DNA of 64,000 bases from Melanocharis versteri (GCA_013397845.1 VZTG01008661.1:2044683-2108682); one strand, 5' to 3'; shown: positions 46,144-59,367, counted from the stretch's first letter. A program made the numbers and translations. The notes: generated by a model not told the origin, from the letters alone.

Positions 46144-46761
46144 TAGTATAAGTAAAATCAGAGTGCTCTTGCTAGCAGTGCAAGGTCTGCCAAGGCAGAC
46201 AAGCAGCATTCAAAGCAGGGGAAGTAAAGCAAGAAGTATGTGAGAACTGGAAACCCCTGCCTTACAAAGAAACAAGCTGCCCCATGCAAAAGAGCATTTT
46301 CCTCCCCTTTGCAGAACTGAATGAGGTTTGGGTCCTGTTACCTCATACAGGAGGAAACGAAGTAAATATTCCCTAGGACGGAGCAGCTGCTGCCTTTTGC
46401 TGCTGGGCAGAGTGCCTGTAACAGAACAAACACCTTCCTGCATGCGAGCAGCAGCTGCTGAGCCAGCGGCTCTGCGGCACCCGCTGGATGCGGGAGCTGC
46501 CTCCCGCAGGGAATCTCGTGGCTTTCCACGAGGCAGCAGCTCCTGCTGGGGAACACACCCACCCACAGGTCACCAACGTGCCACGCCAATAACAGACAGG
46601 TGTGTGCATGCTATGAAGTGTCAGCTGGCTTTGGGTACCCTGTCCCAGACATCTGTGAAGTGGGGTTCGTGTCATCTCAGAAAACCAGTAGGTACTCACC
46701 TACAGCTTAGTTGACCACTTTGATACCTTTTGTATTCAATGAGAAGAAATGAGGATGAGGA
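46144..46761. other. GC-rich, CpG-containing, hairpin-rich segment
   Basis: From about 46370 to 46600 GC content and CpG count rise sharply against the AT-rich surroundings. The core has two perfect adjacent hairpins: TGCGGGAG-CTGC-CTCCCGCA (46489-46508) and CTCGTGG-CTTT-CCACGAG (46515-46532). The palindrome AGCAGCTGCT lies just upstream. Both strands are open for over 100 codons, which the high GC explains. It could be a small CpG-rich regulatory element, part of a structured RNA, or an unrecognised repeat. Confidence 0.45.
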
Positions 46762-46882
46762 GGTGTTTTGGTGGGGTTTTGGAGGGTTTTTTTGGCTTTT
46801 GGATTGTTTTGTTGTTGTTGTTGTTGTTGTTGTTTTGGCAGGGGGTTGTTTGGTTCTATTATTGTTTGGTTTGGTTTTATTC
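46762..46882 (+). repeat. G/T-only tract with (GTT)n core
   Basis: Plus strand nearly free of A and C over about 120 bases, with about eight GTT triplets at 46809-46833. Confidence 0.9.
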
Positions 46883-48240
46883 TATTGTACAATTTTCCTC
46901 ACTGATTTTAATATCAGTTTCACAGTAGAATGAATTTCCCATTCTGAAGCTTATTTCTCCTCATTTATATAGTGACTTATTCAGCTGTGAGCCTCTATAC
47001 TGTAGCTGCCTAGATATGATCAGAAAAATCTCACCGAAAGGGCTATAAAGTGCCTACAGTTCTACTGGAATGGCTGGGAGTTACTGGTGTTTGACATCTT
47101 CAAAAATCACATTCAAAAAACTCACAAGAGGTCATGAATATGGATTGGATGACTTACACCACAGCAAATAAAAACAAGTAGTACAGCAAGAAAGGGTGCA
47201 TTTGTGTGCACAAATAGGTGAGGGATAGCTGGACTCTGTGAGCCACTCTCTGTTGGCACCTCTATACTTTGGCCTTGTATGGAAAAATTGCTAGAATAAT
47301 TTATGATATACTTCCTAAAGGGGATTAGAGGTTGAGGGCGGTTTTCTATTTGATTTTAAATGCCATATTTTTTATCTTGTAACAGCATGATATGGGAAAT
47401 CATGCTAGAGAGGATTGAATGAAGTCTGCATCCCTCTACTATTGTTGCTGGCTTCATAGTGCTGAAATAGTCGCTGTGATTCTGATAGCTCTGCAGATTG
47501 GTGCAGTGTTCTTCGTGGCCAGTATGTAAAACACTGCTGCTGCAAAAAAAAAGCCTCTCCAAAAAGAGAGAGCTCCTTTTAATAGGTGCGGCAAAGGTAT
47601 CCACACTAACAGCACTGCTCCTTTATCATTTTATTGAGAGCTGAACATGCATCTGAGAGGCTATTTCAGCCCTATAGATTTCAAAAAGTTTTAAACCACT
47701 GTGTCCTTGAAAAGTCCTCAGCCTTGTCTATGTAATGGAAAACTTGCAGCTCTCCTGAAAGCAGTCTGTGGTGTAGCACACCTGCACATTAACATCCAGC
47801 CTGGTTGGCAGCCAAGAGTCTGCACCAGCGAGGTGCTGGGTGCCCTTTGATCCCAGTTAGTTTCTATGGGAACTGAGGGTACTTAGCACACTGCAAGATG
47901 CACCCAGCAGCCTTCAAGATAAGGATATGTGATTCTTAATTGTAAATTCTTTCTTCTTCACAGCTGGTGCAAGAATTTGTCAGAAATGGTTCCTTTCCTT
48001 CTGCTTGAAATGGAATCTTAGGCAAGATTGGGGTTAAAAAAAAAAAGAAGCTGGATACTCTTTCAGGATCTCTTTTTCTTATACCTCATCATGATTCCAG
48101 ATCAAAGAGAAATTGTCATAACAAACTTTACTCTTGAACCATGTGCTGCGTACTTTCAGAGAAAACAATAATAATTAATCCTTATGATTTTAAAGCAATA
48201 CAAGCCTTTTGCTGCATTTCAGCAGAACTGGAAAGTCTTT

Positions 48241-48290
48241 GCAAAAAACAAAACAAAACAAAACAAACAAACAAAAAAACAAGACAAAAA
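48241..48290 (+). repeat. (CAAAA)n/(CAAA)n low-complexity tract
   Basis: CAAAA and CAAA units over 50 bases. It is oriented opposite to the G/T tracts elsewhere in the window. Confidence 0.9.
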
Positions 48291-49440
48291 TACACCAATC
48301 TGCTGTTATGAAGTTGTCTCACCTACCAGGACAGTAAATGTAACATGCTGTGGAAACTTGCAATAGCAAACCCAGCACTCTTTTAGGAAAGGACCAACCA
48401 GTTTGGAGTAGCACAAGAATAACTGCCTTATTGTCTTTCCATACTGCAAAAGTCTTCAAGTTTCAAACTTTTTCCTTAAAATTAGTTGTGTTGAGTATCT
48501 AACTAAGAATGTCAAAATAATTGCTAATACCTTGTGGCAATCACCCAAAAAGGAGGATGCACAATTCACATATTCTAAAATTCAGTCCCTTTTTATTTTG
48601 AACTTAGGGAAACTCCCTGTTTGATTTCATTGGGGTGATTTTTAACAGTTTCTTTGCCTTCTGAATGAGGAAAATAGCATGTGCTTCTGCACACACATTG
48701 TCACACAAACTCGGGTTTGATAAGGTTTATCCTGACATAATTTGCCAGAAAAATTATCTAGAAAATTTGACCCCAAGATTCAAATCTCTTCCTGAAGAAG
48801 ACACTAAACTGTATGAAAAATTTTTACCTTATGAGACTTGGTGTGAATATTCGTGTCCAGTTTTCACTCAGCACTTGTGTTGATTTGAGTTTGGCTATTC
48901 CTCAGTGATCTCTTTTCAGAATTTGGTATCCAAAACTTGCTGCTTCATGAAGAACTCACAAGAAAGGGAAGTACAGACAGGAGCTAGTAGTCAGGTATGG
49001 AAATTCAATTTGAGTATGATCCTCAGGCTTAAATTGTATAATCACAGATATTGTGAAACTGCAGAAAAGGCAATTTCCAGATATACGCTTTTCAGCAGGG
49101 TGAGCTGCCAAAAAATTTTAAGAGGGAATTACAGCAGCTGCAAGAATTAAGTGCAGAGTCATGCAGGCTGCTAAGCGGGGTGCAGTAGACTGAGGTGGAA
49201 GCAGACTCTTATATAATTTATATGCAGCAAAGAGTGAGAAATTGCAGATGATGAAGCTTTTCCCACATTCTCACCACACTGCGGGTGTTTTTCCTTATCA
49301 GAGCTGAAAAAGCAATACAATTCAAGAACTGAAATGCTTTTTCCTAATAAAAAAAACTCTGCTTAACATAACTGTCTCGTGGTAGCTGATTTATCCATAT
49401 AAAAAGGAATGTGGGGATGAAACAGAGAGCCAAAGGAAAC

Positions 49441-49463
49441 AACCCACAACCCACAACCCACAA
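49441..49463 (+). repeat. Short tandem repeat (AACCCAC)3
   Basis: Three 7-bp units head to tail. Confidence 0.9.
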
Positions 49464-50509
49464 CAGATATGAAAGCATCTACAGTAATCGTTAGTAATAA
49501 AAAGCAATGAAAAAGTCAAAGGCATTTCAAGGGTGCTCAATAATCACGGGAGAGAGAATAATTTTAAAGAGCTGGTGGCAGATTCCCTGGCGCACAAACC
49601 TTGCGGCCAGTTGAAGATCAAAGGAAGCCAGAGCAACTCCTCCCAGCTGGGCAAAGCAGAAGAGTCGTCTTACAATTTGCACTTCAAATGGGCCATGCAC
49701 AGCATCATGTCTTGGAAGAGAGCAAGAGGAAAAGCAAAGACAACTGTGGGTGTTCAGTACTATTTTCCACTTTGTCCATGGGAGAAAACAACACAGATTC
49801 ATCTTAATCAAATACCTCAGCCACCCTGAAGGTGCTTGTGGTTAATCTGATCTGTGGATTCTGTCCCTTTTTGTGTGACACGTTTCTTTTCATCATGTGG
49901 AAATGGCTGCACATTCAGTTGCACTCCTGGGCATCAGAAACTTGTCATATTTCTGAAAACTGGATGTAACAAATACATGGCTTACATTTGGAGACTCTCA
50001 CCTTAGTATAAGAGCTGAAGTTTTCTTCAGGGAAACATGTAGATAGGCAACCAGGAGCACCTTCAGAAGCCCTGCAACCTGCAAAAGTGTCAAATTATTG
50101 CAGCAAAATACATGCTTCAGGAGGGGTGCAGATACAGTCCCAACTAGCTCCATTAATTCTTCTCCCACTCTTTGTAGGCTGGATTTAAGACCATTTGTTT
50201 TGGAAAATGATTGTCTTTTTGTGATATTCTGGATCTAGATTCAAACAAAGGAGACAGAGTTGTAATATTAAAAAGTAAATGAATACTTCCCCACGTAATG
50301 CCATATATAAATTAGATATAAGACAACATTAAGGAGCGGGGGAGTGAAAGCTACAGTTCATCGTTGTTATCTGTGAAATCCTAAATCTTATTTGAGGGCA
50401 AAAAGAATAAAAATCCTCCAAGAATCTTTTCCTGGACCCAGTGTTTTCCTGTTTATGAAACACACTTGTACAAAGCATAGCTAGCAACACCTGTTGCAAA
50501 GCTGCTGGG

Positions 50510-50533
50510 AAAAAAAAAAAAAGAAAAAAAAAA
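50510..50533 (+). repeat. Poly-A tract with one G
   Basis: A13, G, A10 pattern. No retroposed body is evident upstream. Confidence 0.85.
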
Positions 50534-53500
50534 TCTTCCTTCTCAATACTGTGCTTAAGAGATTTACATGACATTTTTGTAAGCTAAGGTTAATGTCACC
50601 ATGTTCCCAAGGTTGGTGTTGCAATGGTCCTTGTCTTGTAAGGACACGCAGAGCACATGCCGTCCATCTGACCCTCTCTGTGTGTCCCCCTGAGGGCGTC
50701 CCTTGGTCACCAGCAGCTGCAGTAGCAATGCTCACTCTCTGTGGAAGGGGCAGGTGGCAGAAATGCAGGACAAGGACCCACCACCAGGCTCATATTCTCA
50801 AGAGCAGATGAAGGTGACACCACCACTTTCACCACCACCTCTCAGTTCTCAGCTTCTTAACAGTTCCCGGTGCAGGAATACGAATGTTGCTTCTGCCTGC
50901 TCTTCTCCTACTACTTCCTCAGCAATATGCTGCACGATATTTTTAGGGTGGATGTGAATGAACTGTATCCATCCCACTCGGAATACTGGCATATGTTCCA
51001 GCTGCCTTCCACGAGGAACAATGTGACTTTTGCGTGATACTTCAGGCTCTCTGCTTCTTGTATTGCTTAATTTTGAGAAGAGCCAGTTTCACACATGACA
51101 CATTAGTTAATTCCCTGGGCAGCAGGGCAATTTTGGTTTGTTTCCATTTGATCCTTTCAAAAGGAAACCCTCTGTGTAGATGAAGGGTTATGTCTTACAG
51201 ATATATCTGGAAGTAATCGCTCTGCACATCGCAGCTTTTTTGGAGTAAAAAGAAGTCAAGTGGCAGTGAATCCACACAATCAGTGCTGTTTCCAAATCCT
51301 GTTGATTTCAAAGCACAAACCCTCATTTAATGCTGGTAAAAAAAAATCTTGGCTAGGGGTTTTAGGTATCATTCAACAGAAGAAAAGAAGAGGGATTTCA
51401 TTCTTGAATACAGCAGCATATTCCTGTCTCAGTTCCTAATTTTTGCAGGAATTTTAATGATAGAGTGTGGCATGAACTGGCTTACTTCAAAATCTGGTCA
51501 TCTTCCTGCCAGTCAAAGGGTATACACATATTTTAGTGAAGGGTATTTTCCATTAATACTGCCTTCTTTTTTTACTTTTTTATTTTTTCACCCATTAAAT
51601 TTTCTTCGAGGAGCTTGTTAATTAGGTGTATTCTTTTATCTCTGTCACCACAAGCAGCCCACACGAGTATTGGCCAAAAGTTACAATGACAAAATTGTCT
51701 GTACTAATGTCTCTGAAAGATCAGTTTTGAAATGATCCAGCTCCTCATAAATGAGATCCATACAAGGATAATCAAGCCCATTTATTACCTTGCTTTTGCC
51801 CAGTGTTTGCATGTAAAGCAAGGACATGAAACATGAACATGTTTCGTGAGGGCTGTGAATGGTTTAGTGGAGGAGGACAGATGAGCTCTGGAGAACCATC
51901 CTGAAAGGAAGCTGCAACACTGCTCATGGCCCTGACAGGACACAGATCACAGGAACCAGTGAAAACAATTTTTAAAATGCAGTTTGATTTATTTTTGTGG
52001 CATTGCCAAAATTTTTTGTGTCATCGAATTATGTCAGAAAGACCAGTCTGTGGTGAAGGCAAAAAAGCTGATGTATATATTAATGATGGATTTGGCCTGT
52101 AAACCATTAAGAAATCTATTTTAAATTTTAATATTATTTTAGTATCCCTTAATTGCACAGAATCCCAAGTGATGGAAAAGGCATTTAGGAGATTTTGTCA
52201 GAAGCATTCTGGAGGTCTTGATAACTTATTAAGGAGGATTTTAATCTATTTTACTTCATATTATAAGCACATTTTTCATCCTCCATGTGGGGAGGAGGGA
52301 AATTCCTCATTTTTATTTAATTTCCTAAAGGTCAGAAGATTTTGCTTCAGGAGATGAATCTTTTGGATGGGAAAAAATGAAAAAGAAGCAGAAGAGGATG
52401 TGACATATGGCTGCTTTAGCAATTATTTTATAATTTATTTATTCTGTTTTCCTATGAGAGAATGTTGCTCTTTTAAAATACAAGCAACCTTAGAAATCAA
52501 CATAAGTTAACCATAAAATAATGCACTGTGACAGAGCAAGCCTTTCTAGTACATAGTATATGTCTCCTATACAACCCCTGAAATGAGTTTGTGATGCATG
52601 CAGATATAAAGCCATAAAATAATTCTGTGAAAAAAACAGAGGAGGAGGTGGTCAAAGCTTAAACTTTGTGACACATTTTATCAGTTTTATTTTTGTAACA
52701 CAAAAGTGAGCATGAGTTCCTTAAGATTGTTTTCCTAAAAGGGATATCAGAACATCTTGGCTTCATCCACCCGTAGCGAATGCAACTGATTTGCAAAATC
52801 TTTAATTTAATATCTCAGAAATATTAACAAAACTGGTAGTAACAATGGTAATTTTGGTACTACTTTGAGGGTTTTCCTGAAAGAAAAGTTGTTTTTATTT
52901 ACTAATATGATCTCTTTAGCCACAAGTGTTCAATTCATTAGGAGGTGAATTCAATTACAGTAACTTTGAAATATTTTTAAATAAAGTGGATCAGTCCTTT
53001 AATCTCTAGGACATTATGAAAGGCGAGGAAAAGTGTCAAGACTTTTGAGAACTGAGTTATATTTTCAGGCCAATATTAATATTGTTGCTTATGCTAGAAA
53101 ATACATGATTTCTACATTTTCCCATGTAGTATTCCAGACCAAAAATTTATTGTAACTGGAAGTTTCATATTAGGTCATTCTAAAAATTGAAAGCAGCCAG
53201 CCATCAAAAGGATTATTATGTGGTTTACATTGATAAGGAAAACTAATTCTTCCCATGTGAAAAGAAACACAATATGCTATAGCCTACTAACTGCAGCTAC
53301 AAAACTGTGCAGCAATATTTTTCCAAACTAAATACTTAGTGGAAACCAGATGGAATTTCTCTGGTCTGTGGCAAACTCTGCCATTTTGTTCTTAATTGGC
53401 TTTCTGCAGATGGATCCTGGGCCTGTTTAATGTGGTCATTACAAACCATAGAAAGTCGACTAAACTTTATCTGTGAAATCAGACAACTTGAGAAGACGTA

Positions 53501-54207
53501 TCACTGGCATGTTGAACACACCCAAAATGGCAAAGCTTCAATTCTGCAATGAGGTGATGTGCACAATAATATCAGAAATACTGAGCTGCAGCTGCGAAAG
53601 AGGGAAAGGAGAGTCAGCTGCACAGAGTTCCCACGGCTGAGTTAAAGCCACTCACATGAGAATAAATTGCCATACTAAAATAAAAACCCATCACACTATT
53701 GCCCAACTCCTTACTGAGTCACTTTGCAAATTAATTAATGAGGGTAGAGTTATAACAAAAAAGAAAAGAACTGACTCAGAAGTGGTCAAACTGAGAGTAA
53801 AGGATGTAAGAACCATTCATATAAAACTGTAAGAAGAAATATGGATTTCTCCTAATACATTTTTAGCCTGTGAAACTCTCTGTCTAGAGACCCTGCTCAG
53901 AGAAGAAAAAACATCCAAATTTACTACTGAAAAGAAAGCGTAGTAAGAGATGAGTCTTTAAGAATCAGGAAATTAAGCACTTCCAGTTTCAACTCCCAGC
54001 AAGAACAAGTAAAATTAAATATTCCAAAAAATTTGCCTGGTCTTCCTTTACTACATCCGGCCACAGTTCATGTAGATGCAAGTCTTTGGTTGCTTTAAAG
54101 TGATGTGCCTGGGGCAATTTACTATAGATATCTAAAGCAATGGATAAGTCACTGATTAGGTGTGCTCTGCTCTCCCATTTGATTCCAGATGGAGAAAATG
54201 TTGGCAT

Positions 54208-54282
54208 AATGCAGGGGGGTGGGTTAGATGACCTTTAAAATCCGTTCCAATCCAAACGAATCTGTGAGTCTGTGATTCTCTG
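54208..54282 (+). mobile_element. CR1 LINE 3' tail
   Basis: GCAGGGGGGTGGGTTAGATGACC, TTTAAAATCCGTTCCAATCC and GAATCTGTGAGTCTGTGATTCT are the last 75 bases of an avian CR1. The rest of the element is absent. Confidence 0.85.
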
Positions 54283-57200
54283 ATAATGTCTCAGGTTTTT
54301 CACTTGAATATTCCTCTTTCCCATGCACTGGTTCTTTTCTACTCTTTTAAACTTCCTCCACTATCTTGCATCTCTCTACCAATAATGAATAAATAAAAAC
54401 TACAAGGGGAAAGAAAAGGTCTTGAATTAGACATATGTCTCCCACCTTCCTGCATCTAACCCTCTTAATCTGGAGTCTTCCCGGGGAATACAGATTTCTC
54501 TGAGTACTTGATTCAAGGGGATTTTGATGCTGACAGCAGTCTGTGGGACTCCCCACAATAAAATTGTTTTTCAAGAAGTACCTAACACGTCTGTGAAGAG
54601 TTTGGTTATGATTCTCAGCCACACTTCTCTGGGAACGTTATCTGTCAAATGAACATCTACAGTGAGAGGTTACATAGCTACCAGTTTTATTAATTCAGTA
54701 GAGTTGTTCTGGGATAGCACTTCTTTATCATCCTCCTTCATTTTCCTTTCCAAGGAGAACATAGTGCTGACAAATTATACTGTCCCCTAGTAAGATTTTA
54801 ATACTATCAGGCATTGGTGTTATCCAAATCCCACCTCAAAAGATGTTTGCCCCACTTATTTTATCCTTCTGTACTTCACCTGTCAGAAGCAACAATCAAA
54901 TAAATCCCAAGTACTCTTTTGAGATCAATATATAAGTCACACATTTGCTCCCTGGTAAGCTTCACTTCGTCTGGCAGAGTTAGGCCAAAGAAGATGGTGT
55001 CTGTCTCTGTCCATTTAAATTAAGTGATAAAATTTGTAGTTAGGAGCTTGAAGCTGCAAAATATTACCTAGTTTCCAAAAAATCCCTGAAACTTTTCTTC
55101 TTCAGCTTGCATACTTAACTTCAGAAATTTAGGTCATGAACATTCACAGGGAGATTTTTGAAGCAGCCTACAGAACTTAAGGACAAGTAATTCCATTGGC
55201 TTCACTGAGATTTATGCTTTTTCCTTTAATTTTTTGATAATCTTTAACTGAAGACACTTACTCAGTCTCACAGATAAGGTACACTCCATGTTTCTAGTCT
55301 TGTGGCTTTCCATCCATATAAAAAACCTGTTCCAGTTTGGTGATGCAGTGGCCAGGTTCATCAGTCATCTGGAAGAGGGAGCGGGAGGACAACTCTATAG
55401 CCTGGAAAATACGTTCCCTATGAATGAGTAGGAAACAGCCTCTTTTGCCATCTCCCAGGAAAAATGGACCCGTTAGCACAGTAGCTGCATCATTTTGAGA
55501 TATCCCATAATTTTCTCACACAGCTTCCTCAGCACTCTGAGAAAATTATTCAAGCCCATTGGAACAAGTTTTCTTCACTGTCCTGGAATCAAACCTGCCT
55601 GCTGATTCATGAAGGATGCATTGATTGGTAAATAAAAGTCTACCACCAGTCACGGATCCTATCACCACCCTCTCAATCTGTTCTACTTGTCTTACAAACT
55701 CAAAGGATTACATGTGAACAGCTGCAATTATTTCTCCGTAGAATTGATCACAAAATTTTTTTAGTCTAACTTTACTTCCTGGCATATTAATTAAACTGTC
55801 ATTGGGAAGATCTTTAGTGACATTTTTGTCAGGTTTATGCTGACATGAGTTCATTTATAGTTTTATTAAGACTGGCTTATGATAATCCTGATATAATTGA
55901 GTTGCTTATCTGAGAAGCTCTGCCACTGGGTTAATACCTGTCACTTTGGCTGCAAAAAAGGTCTAGTTTGAATCCATCTGAGTTCTCTGCATCCAATAAG
56001 GGATTTCAGGACTTTGTTCTAGTCTTATACCTATTTATTTCCTACATGTCATTTGGCTTACAAAATTTCGGTGTCTTTGGTTTCTTTAAAATAATAAATG
56101 GGTTCTTTTTGAGGGTTCAAAATTGCTTGATCCAAAGCATGTATAAACACTAGCCCAAGTCTTTTTCTAGGTTTTGTTCCTGCTCAGGAAAGTTAACTTC
56201 TGCTCAGCTGTACTTTCCACTGGCACAAACACACAGGATAATGTCTGTAATGCTATGCCTCTTGGGAAACATAAGTGGGCAAATGATTTATAGAAAGTCA
56301 AGTGAATACCTCTTGTGCTCATAGAACTGTGCTAAATTATAGCCTGAGCTTTTCCATTGTGTTGAACTTTCTTTTCTGTGGTCGTGATAACACCCAAGAG
56401 AACTGAGAGAAGTCTGCTTGCATTTCTTTCTTAAAAGAGCAAAAGCACTAAAAACACTTTCCAAGAGCAAAGCTAAGTTTTATTAAAAAAAAATAATTTT
56501 CAAATAGAAAAATCCCCATATTTTCTGGGTGAGAGAATACATCTGATCTTAAAGAGCACTTCATGCTTCCCTGACAGCTGCATCCCCTAAGGTATCTTCC
56601 TCTCCTGAGTCTTGCTCCCTTTAAGTCCCCTCAAAGTTTGTCTGTTTATTTCTGGATTAAAGTTCCATATTCTTCTTTGCACAGATTAAGTTTTATCTTT
56701 TCATCTCAAGCATCTCCCAGTGTCTTCCTATTCTCCAGATTTCCTGTTTGCTCTAATTGTGTCTCTGCCCTGCAGGACCACCCTTGCTGTCTTATCTCCC
56801 AGGCTTTCTTCCTGGAAAATACAATCTACGCCTCCCTCTGTGGGGTCTGCATGGCTCAGTGAAATCGGCAGAACAAGGGGGCTCTTGCCTTGGCAGCCCT
56901 TCAGCCAAACAAATGCAGAACCACATTCAACATGCAGTGAACAAACCAATAAAACAAATTCCAGGCACAGCAATTGTGAACATCACCTATAACAATCCAG
57001 GATACATTTTGGAGAGGAAACCTTACTGTCATAGAATCACAGTCAGACCTTTCCCAGAACTTTTCCTCACAGATTTCTTCAACTTTGGCCATAGTATGGA
57101 GTGGGTTCCAGCATTCTGGAATGTATTAATTAAAAAAAAAAAAAATCACAAAAAAAAAGTCCACAAAAATGAAAATTTTCTGATTTCTACTAAAATATTA

Positions 57201-58674
57201 AGCTTTGATAATATTGCTATTTTTTGAACATTATTCATTTCAACCAGCAGTGCCTGCTTTCATATGCCTTGTGTTTGTCTCATGAAATAGATGTATATTC
57301 CATATTTTTCCTACCAAATGGTGCGTTCACTGTGCATATGCAATAAGACAGATTTTGAGAAGTGCAATGTATTCCTATGACTTTCACAGAGGCTGCGGTA
57401 TTAATGTATGGATAAGACAGAACTCCAGAACAAGCCTTGTGCATCCAGTGTCCTCAAGAAGTAGATTTGCAGTGCCTGTTGAGCATTCAACTGATGTACA
57501 GAAAACCTGGTGTGCAGAAGTGACAGGTTTCCTTCCCAGAGCCACACTCGTACATTCTTCTCGTGTTTGTGCAGAGTGTGGCAGAGAAAGGCACCAAGGC
57601 AGAAGATGGAATTAAAAAATGCTGCTGTTCTTAAGACATCTCCTCTGGATGGATTTCACAACCATTCCTCTGTTGCATTCAGAAAGCAGGTGGCCAGGGC
57701 AGGACAAGATCCAGCTTCAGCCTGGATTGCCAGCTCAGGCTGTCTATCCTAAACTATAGGACAAAAAAAGAAGTCGACTAAAGCCACTGGATATAATTAT
57801 TTTTTCTGCTATTTTTGGATGAGACTTGATGGCGATGCTTCAGTAGTTATAGTGCCAGATGTAATAACAGAAGCTGTGATAATGGCCCATTTTTTTATCT
57901 CTTGAGGAAAATTCCAAGTACTCAAAAGAATGTGAAAACAAACCTCATGGCAGTAATAACCGAGATGTGCCACCATCCAAGAACAACCCTGACAAGCAAT
58001 CACTCTATATTACATTCAGTAAAATTCCAATGTACAGCAGCTTTCTATTCAGATAGAAAAAGAGCCACTTAAATGACAACAGAAAGCAGAAGAAAACTGA
58101 AAAGGATGGATAGATTTCTGGGAGTTTCCCAATACTCCTTCAAACTGGTATGAATATAACTAATCAGATTTAACCAATCTATTGTTTGACGTGTCTAATT
58201 GGGCCAGGATACAAAGTTCTTCATTCTTAAGTTTTTCATTCTAATGTACCCCAGTGAAGTTTCGAGATTGGGTGATACATGTTGCATAAAATTTTAATTT
58301 CCTTTTTTCTAATTGCATTTTTCAGTTTTAGTTTGCCCAGATTATCCCCTGTCTGTTACTCGCTATTTTTTTCTGCCATGATGATGTCTGTAGAGTGGTG
58401 GCTCAGACTTTTGGATTTGGAAAATAAGCCACAAAACTGCAAAGGAAGTATGAAAATAGTAGGTTAAATTCTTCATTTAGTATCCATATTATGACTGCAA
58501 ATGCATTGAGCCTTATGGGGTACGACTAAGTGGTGTGACAGAATGTTGGAATGACTTCACCAAAGTACTTTCGATAGAAATGATACTTGAATCTACATAA
58601 AACAAAATCCCCCATTATATTTTTAGGACATAAAGATCCATAATAAAGCTTTAAGTAAAAGTACAGTTTTGCCA
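54283..58674. other. Non-coding DNA with a degraded long frame at 55.2-55.95 kb
   Basis: No intact gene. The minus strand from 55953 to 55177 stays in one frame for 259 codons with eight stops, about half the number expected by chance. A 156-codon plus-strand frame at 56757-57227 ends in Lys-rich poly-A-derived sequence and looks accidental. Confidence 0.45.
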
Positions 58675-58891
58675 GGTTTTGGTGGTGGTTTTTTTGGTTT
58701 GTTTTGGTTTGGATTCTTTGTTTTGTTTTGGTGGGTTTTTTGTTTTTCATTTTTGTTGGGTTTTTTGTTTGTTTGGTTGGTTTGGTTTTATTTTTTGGTT
58801 TTTTTTGTTTGTTTGTTTGGTTTGGTTTTTTGGGGGGTTGTTTTACTTTGGTTTTGTTGTGGTTTATGTTGGGTTTTTTTGCTTTTTTTTT
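58675..58891 (+). repeat. Long G/T-only tract
   Basis: About 217 bases with almost no A or C on the plus strand, made of GGTTT, GTTTT and GTTTGTTT blocks and one G6 run. It generates a Lys/Pro/Asn/Thr-rich minus frame and Phe/Gly/Val-rich plus frames, none meaningful. Confidence 0.93.
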
Positions 58892-59290
58892 AATTTTAAA
58901 AAATGTCATGGTGTGTGAATTTTGTAAGCTAGAGACTCTGAGTATTGAAATCTATTTCTTGTCTTTGACAAATGCACAAGATTCTTATATACTTAATTGG
59001 ATTTCTGAAAAATGTTAACAAATCTTTCACGGATTTTTAATGAAATGCCACATTATGTTCATGGGGAGTTTAGAAAGGAACAAAAAAATGTTTTCAGTCC
59101 TTCTTGATAATTGAAATGTAGTCAGAACAAGTTTTATTATACAAACTAGGGTAAATTACCTGTAAATAATGTTTCTGTTCCGAACACAATAGGAAAAATA
59201 GGGAAGTGCAAGCTAAGAGTTTGTGGTAATAAATAATCTTTCTTAAAACAAACTATAATGCTTTATGTCATCATTATTTGGTTATGGCAC
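58892..59290. other. AT-rich non-coding DNA
   Basis: Nothing recognised. Confidence 0.6.
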
Positions 59291-59367
59291 AGAGAGGGAG
59301 GGCAAGAGAGAAGGGAGGGACGGAGGGAGGGAGGGAGGGAGAGAAGGAAGAAAGGAGGGAGGGAAAG
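59291..59367 (+). repeat. GGGA-type polypurine tract with G-quadruplex motif
   Basis: About 75 nearly pure purines based on GGGA and GGAA. The core GGGAGGGAGGGAGGG at 59325-59339 is a canonical G-quadruplex sequence with single-base loops. The purine/pyrimidine strand asymmetry also allows triplex (H-DNA). Confidence 0.93.

Larger units (their letters stand above)
46883..54207. other. Unique-looking AT-rich non-coding DNA
   Basis: No gene or transposon is recognised over 7.3 kb. It holds a CAAAA-type tract (48241-48290), three AACCCAC units (49441-49463), a poly-A tract (50510-50533) and a GC-richer stretch around 50630-50830 without further features. Confidence 0.55.

Noticed and set aside
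46210..46714. Open frames of 108-128 codons on both strands
   Set aside because: High GC lowers stop density; overlapping open frames on opposite strands with no domain or conservation evidence are not support for a gene.
57028..57045. CATAGAATCACAG resembling an antisense CR1 tail
   Set aside because: Only about 13 bases match and the following sequence does not continue as CR1.
56757..57227. 156-codon plus-strand open frame
   Set aside because: No domain features; its end is Lys-rich sequence read from A-runs, and overlapping frames on both strands are also open.
58526..59018. Lys/Pro/Asn/Thr-rich and Phe/Gly/Val-rich frames up to 127 codons
   Set aside because: These are translations of the G/T-only tract; low-complexity DNA lacks stop codons on both strands.
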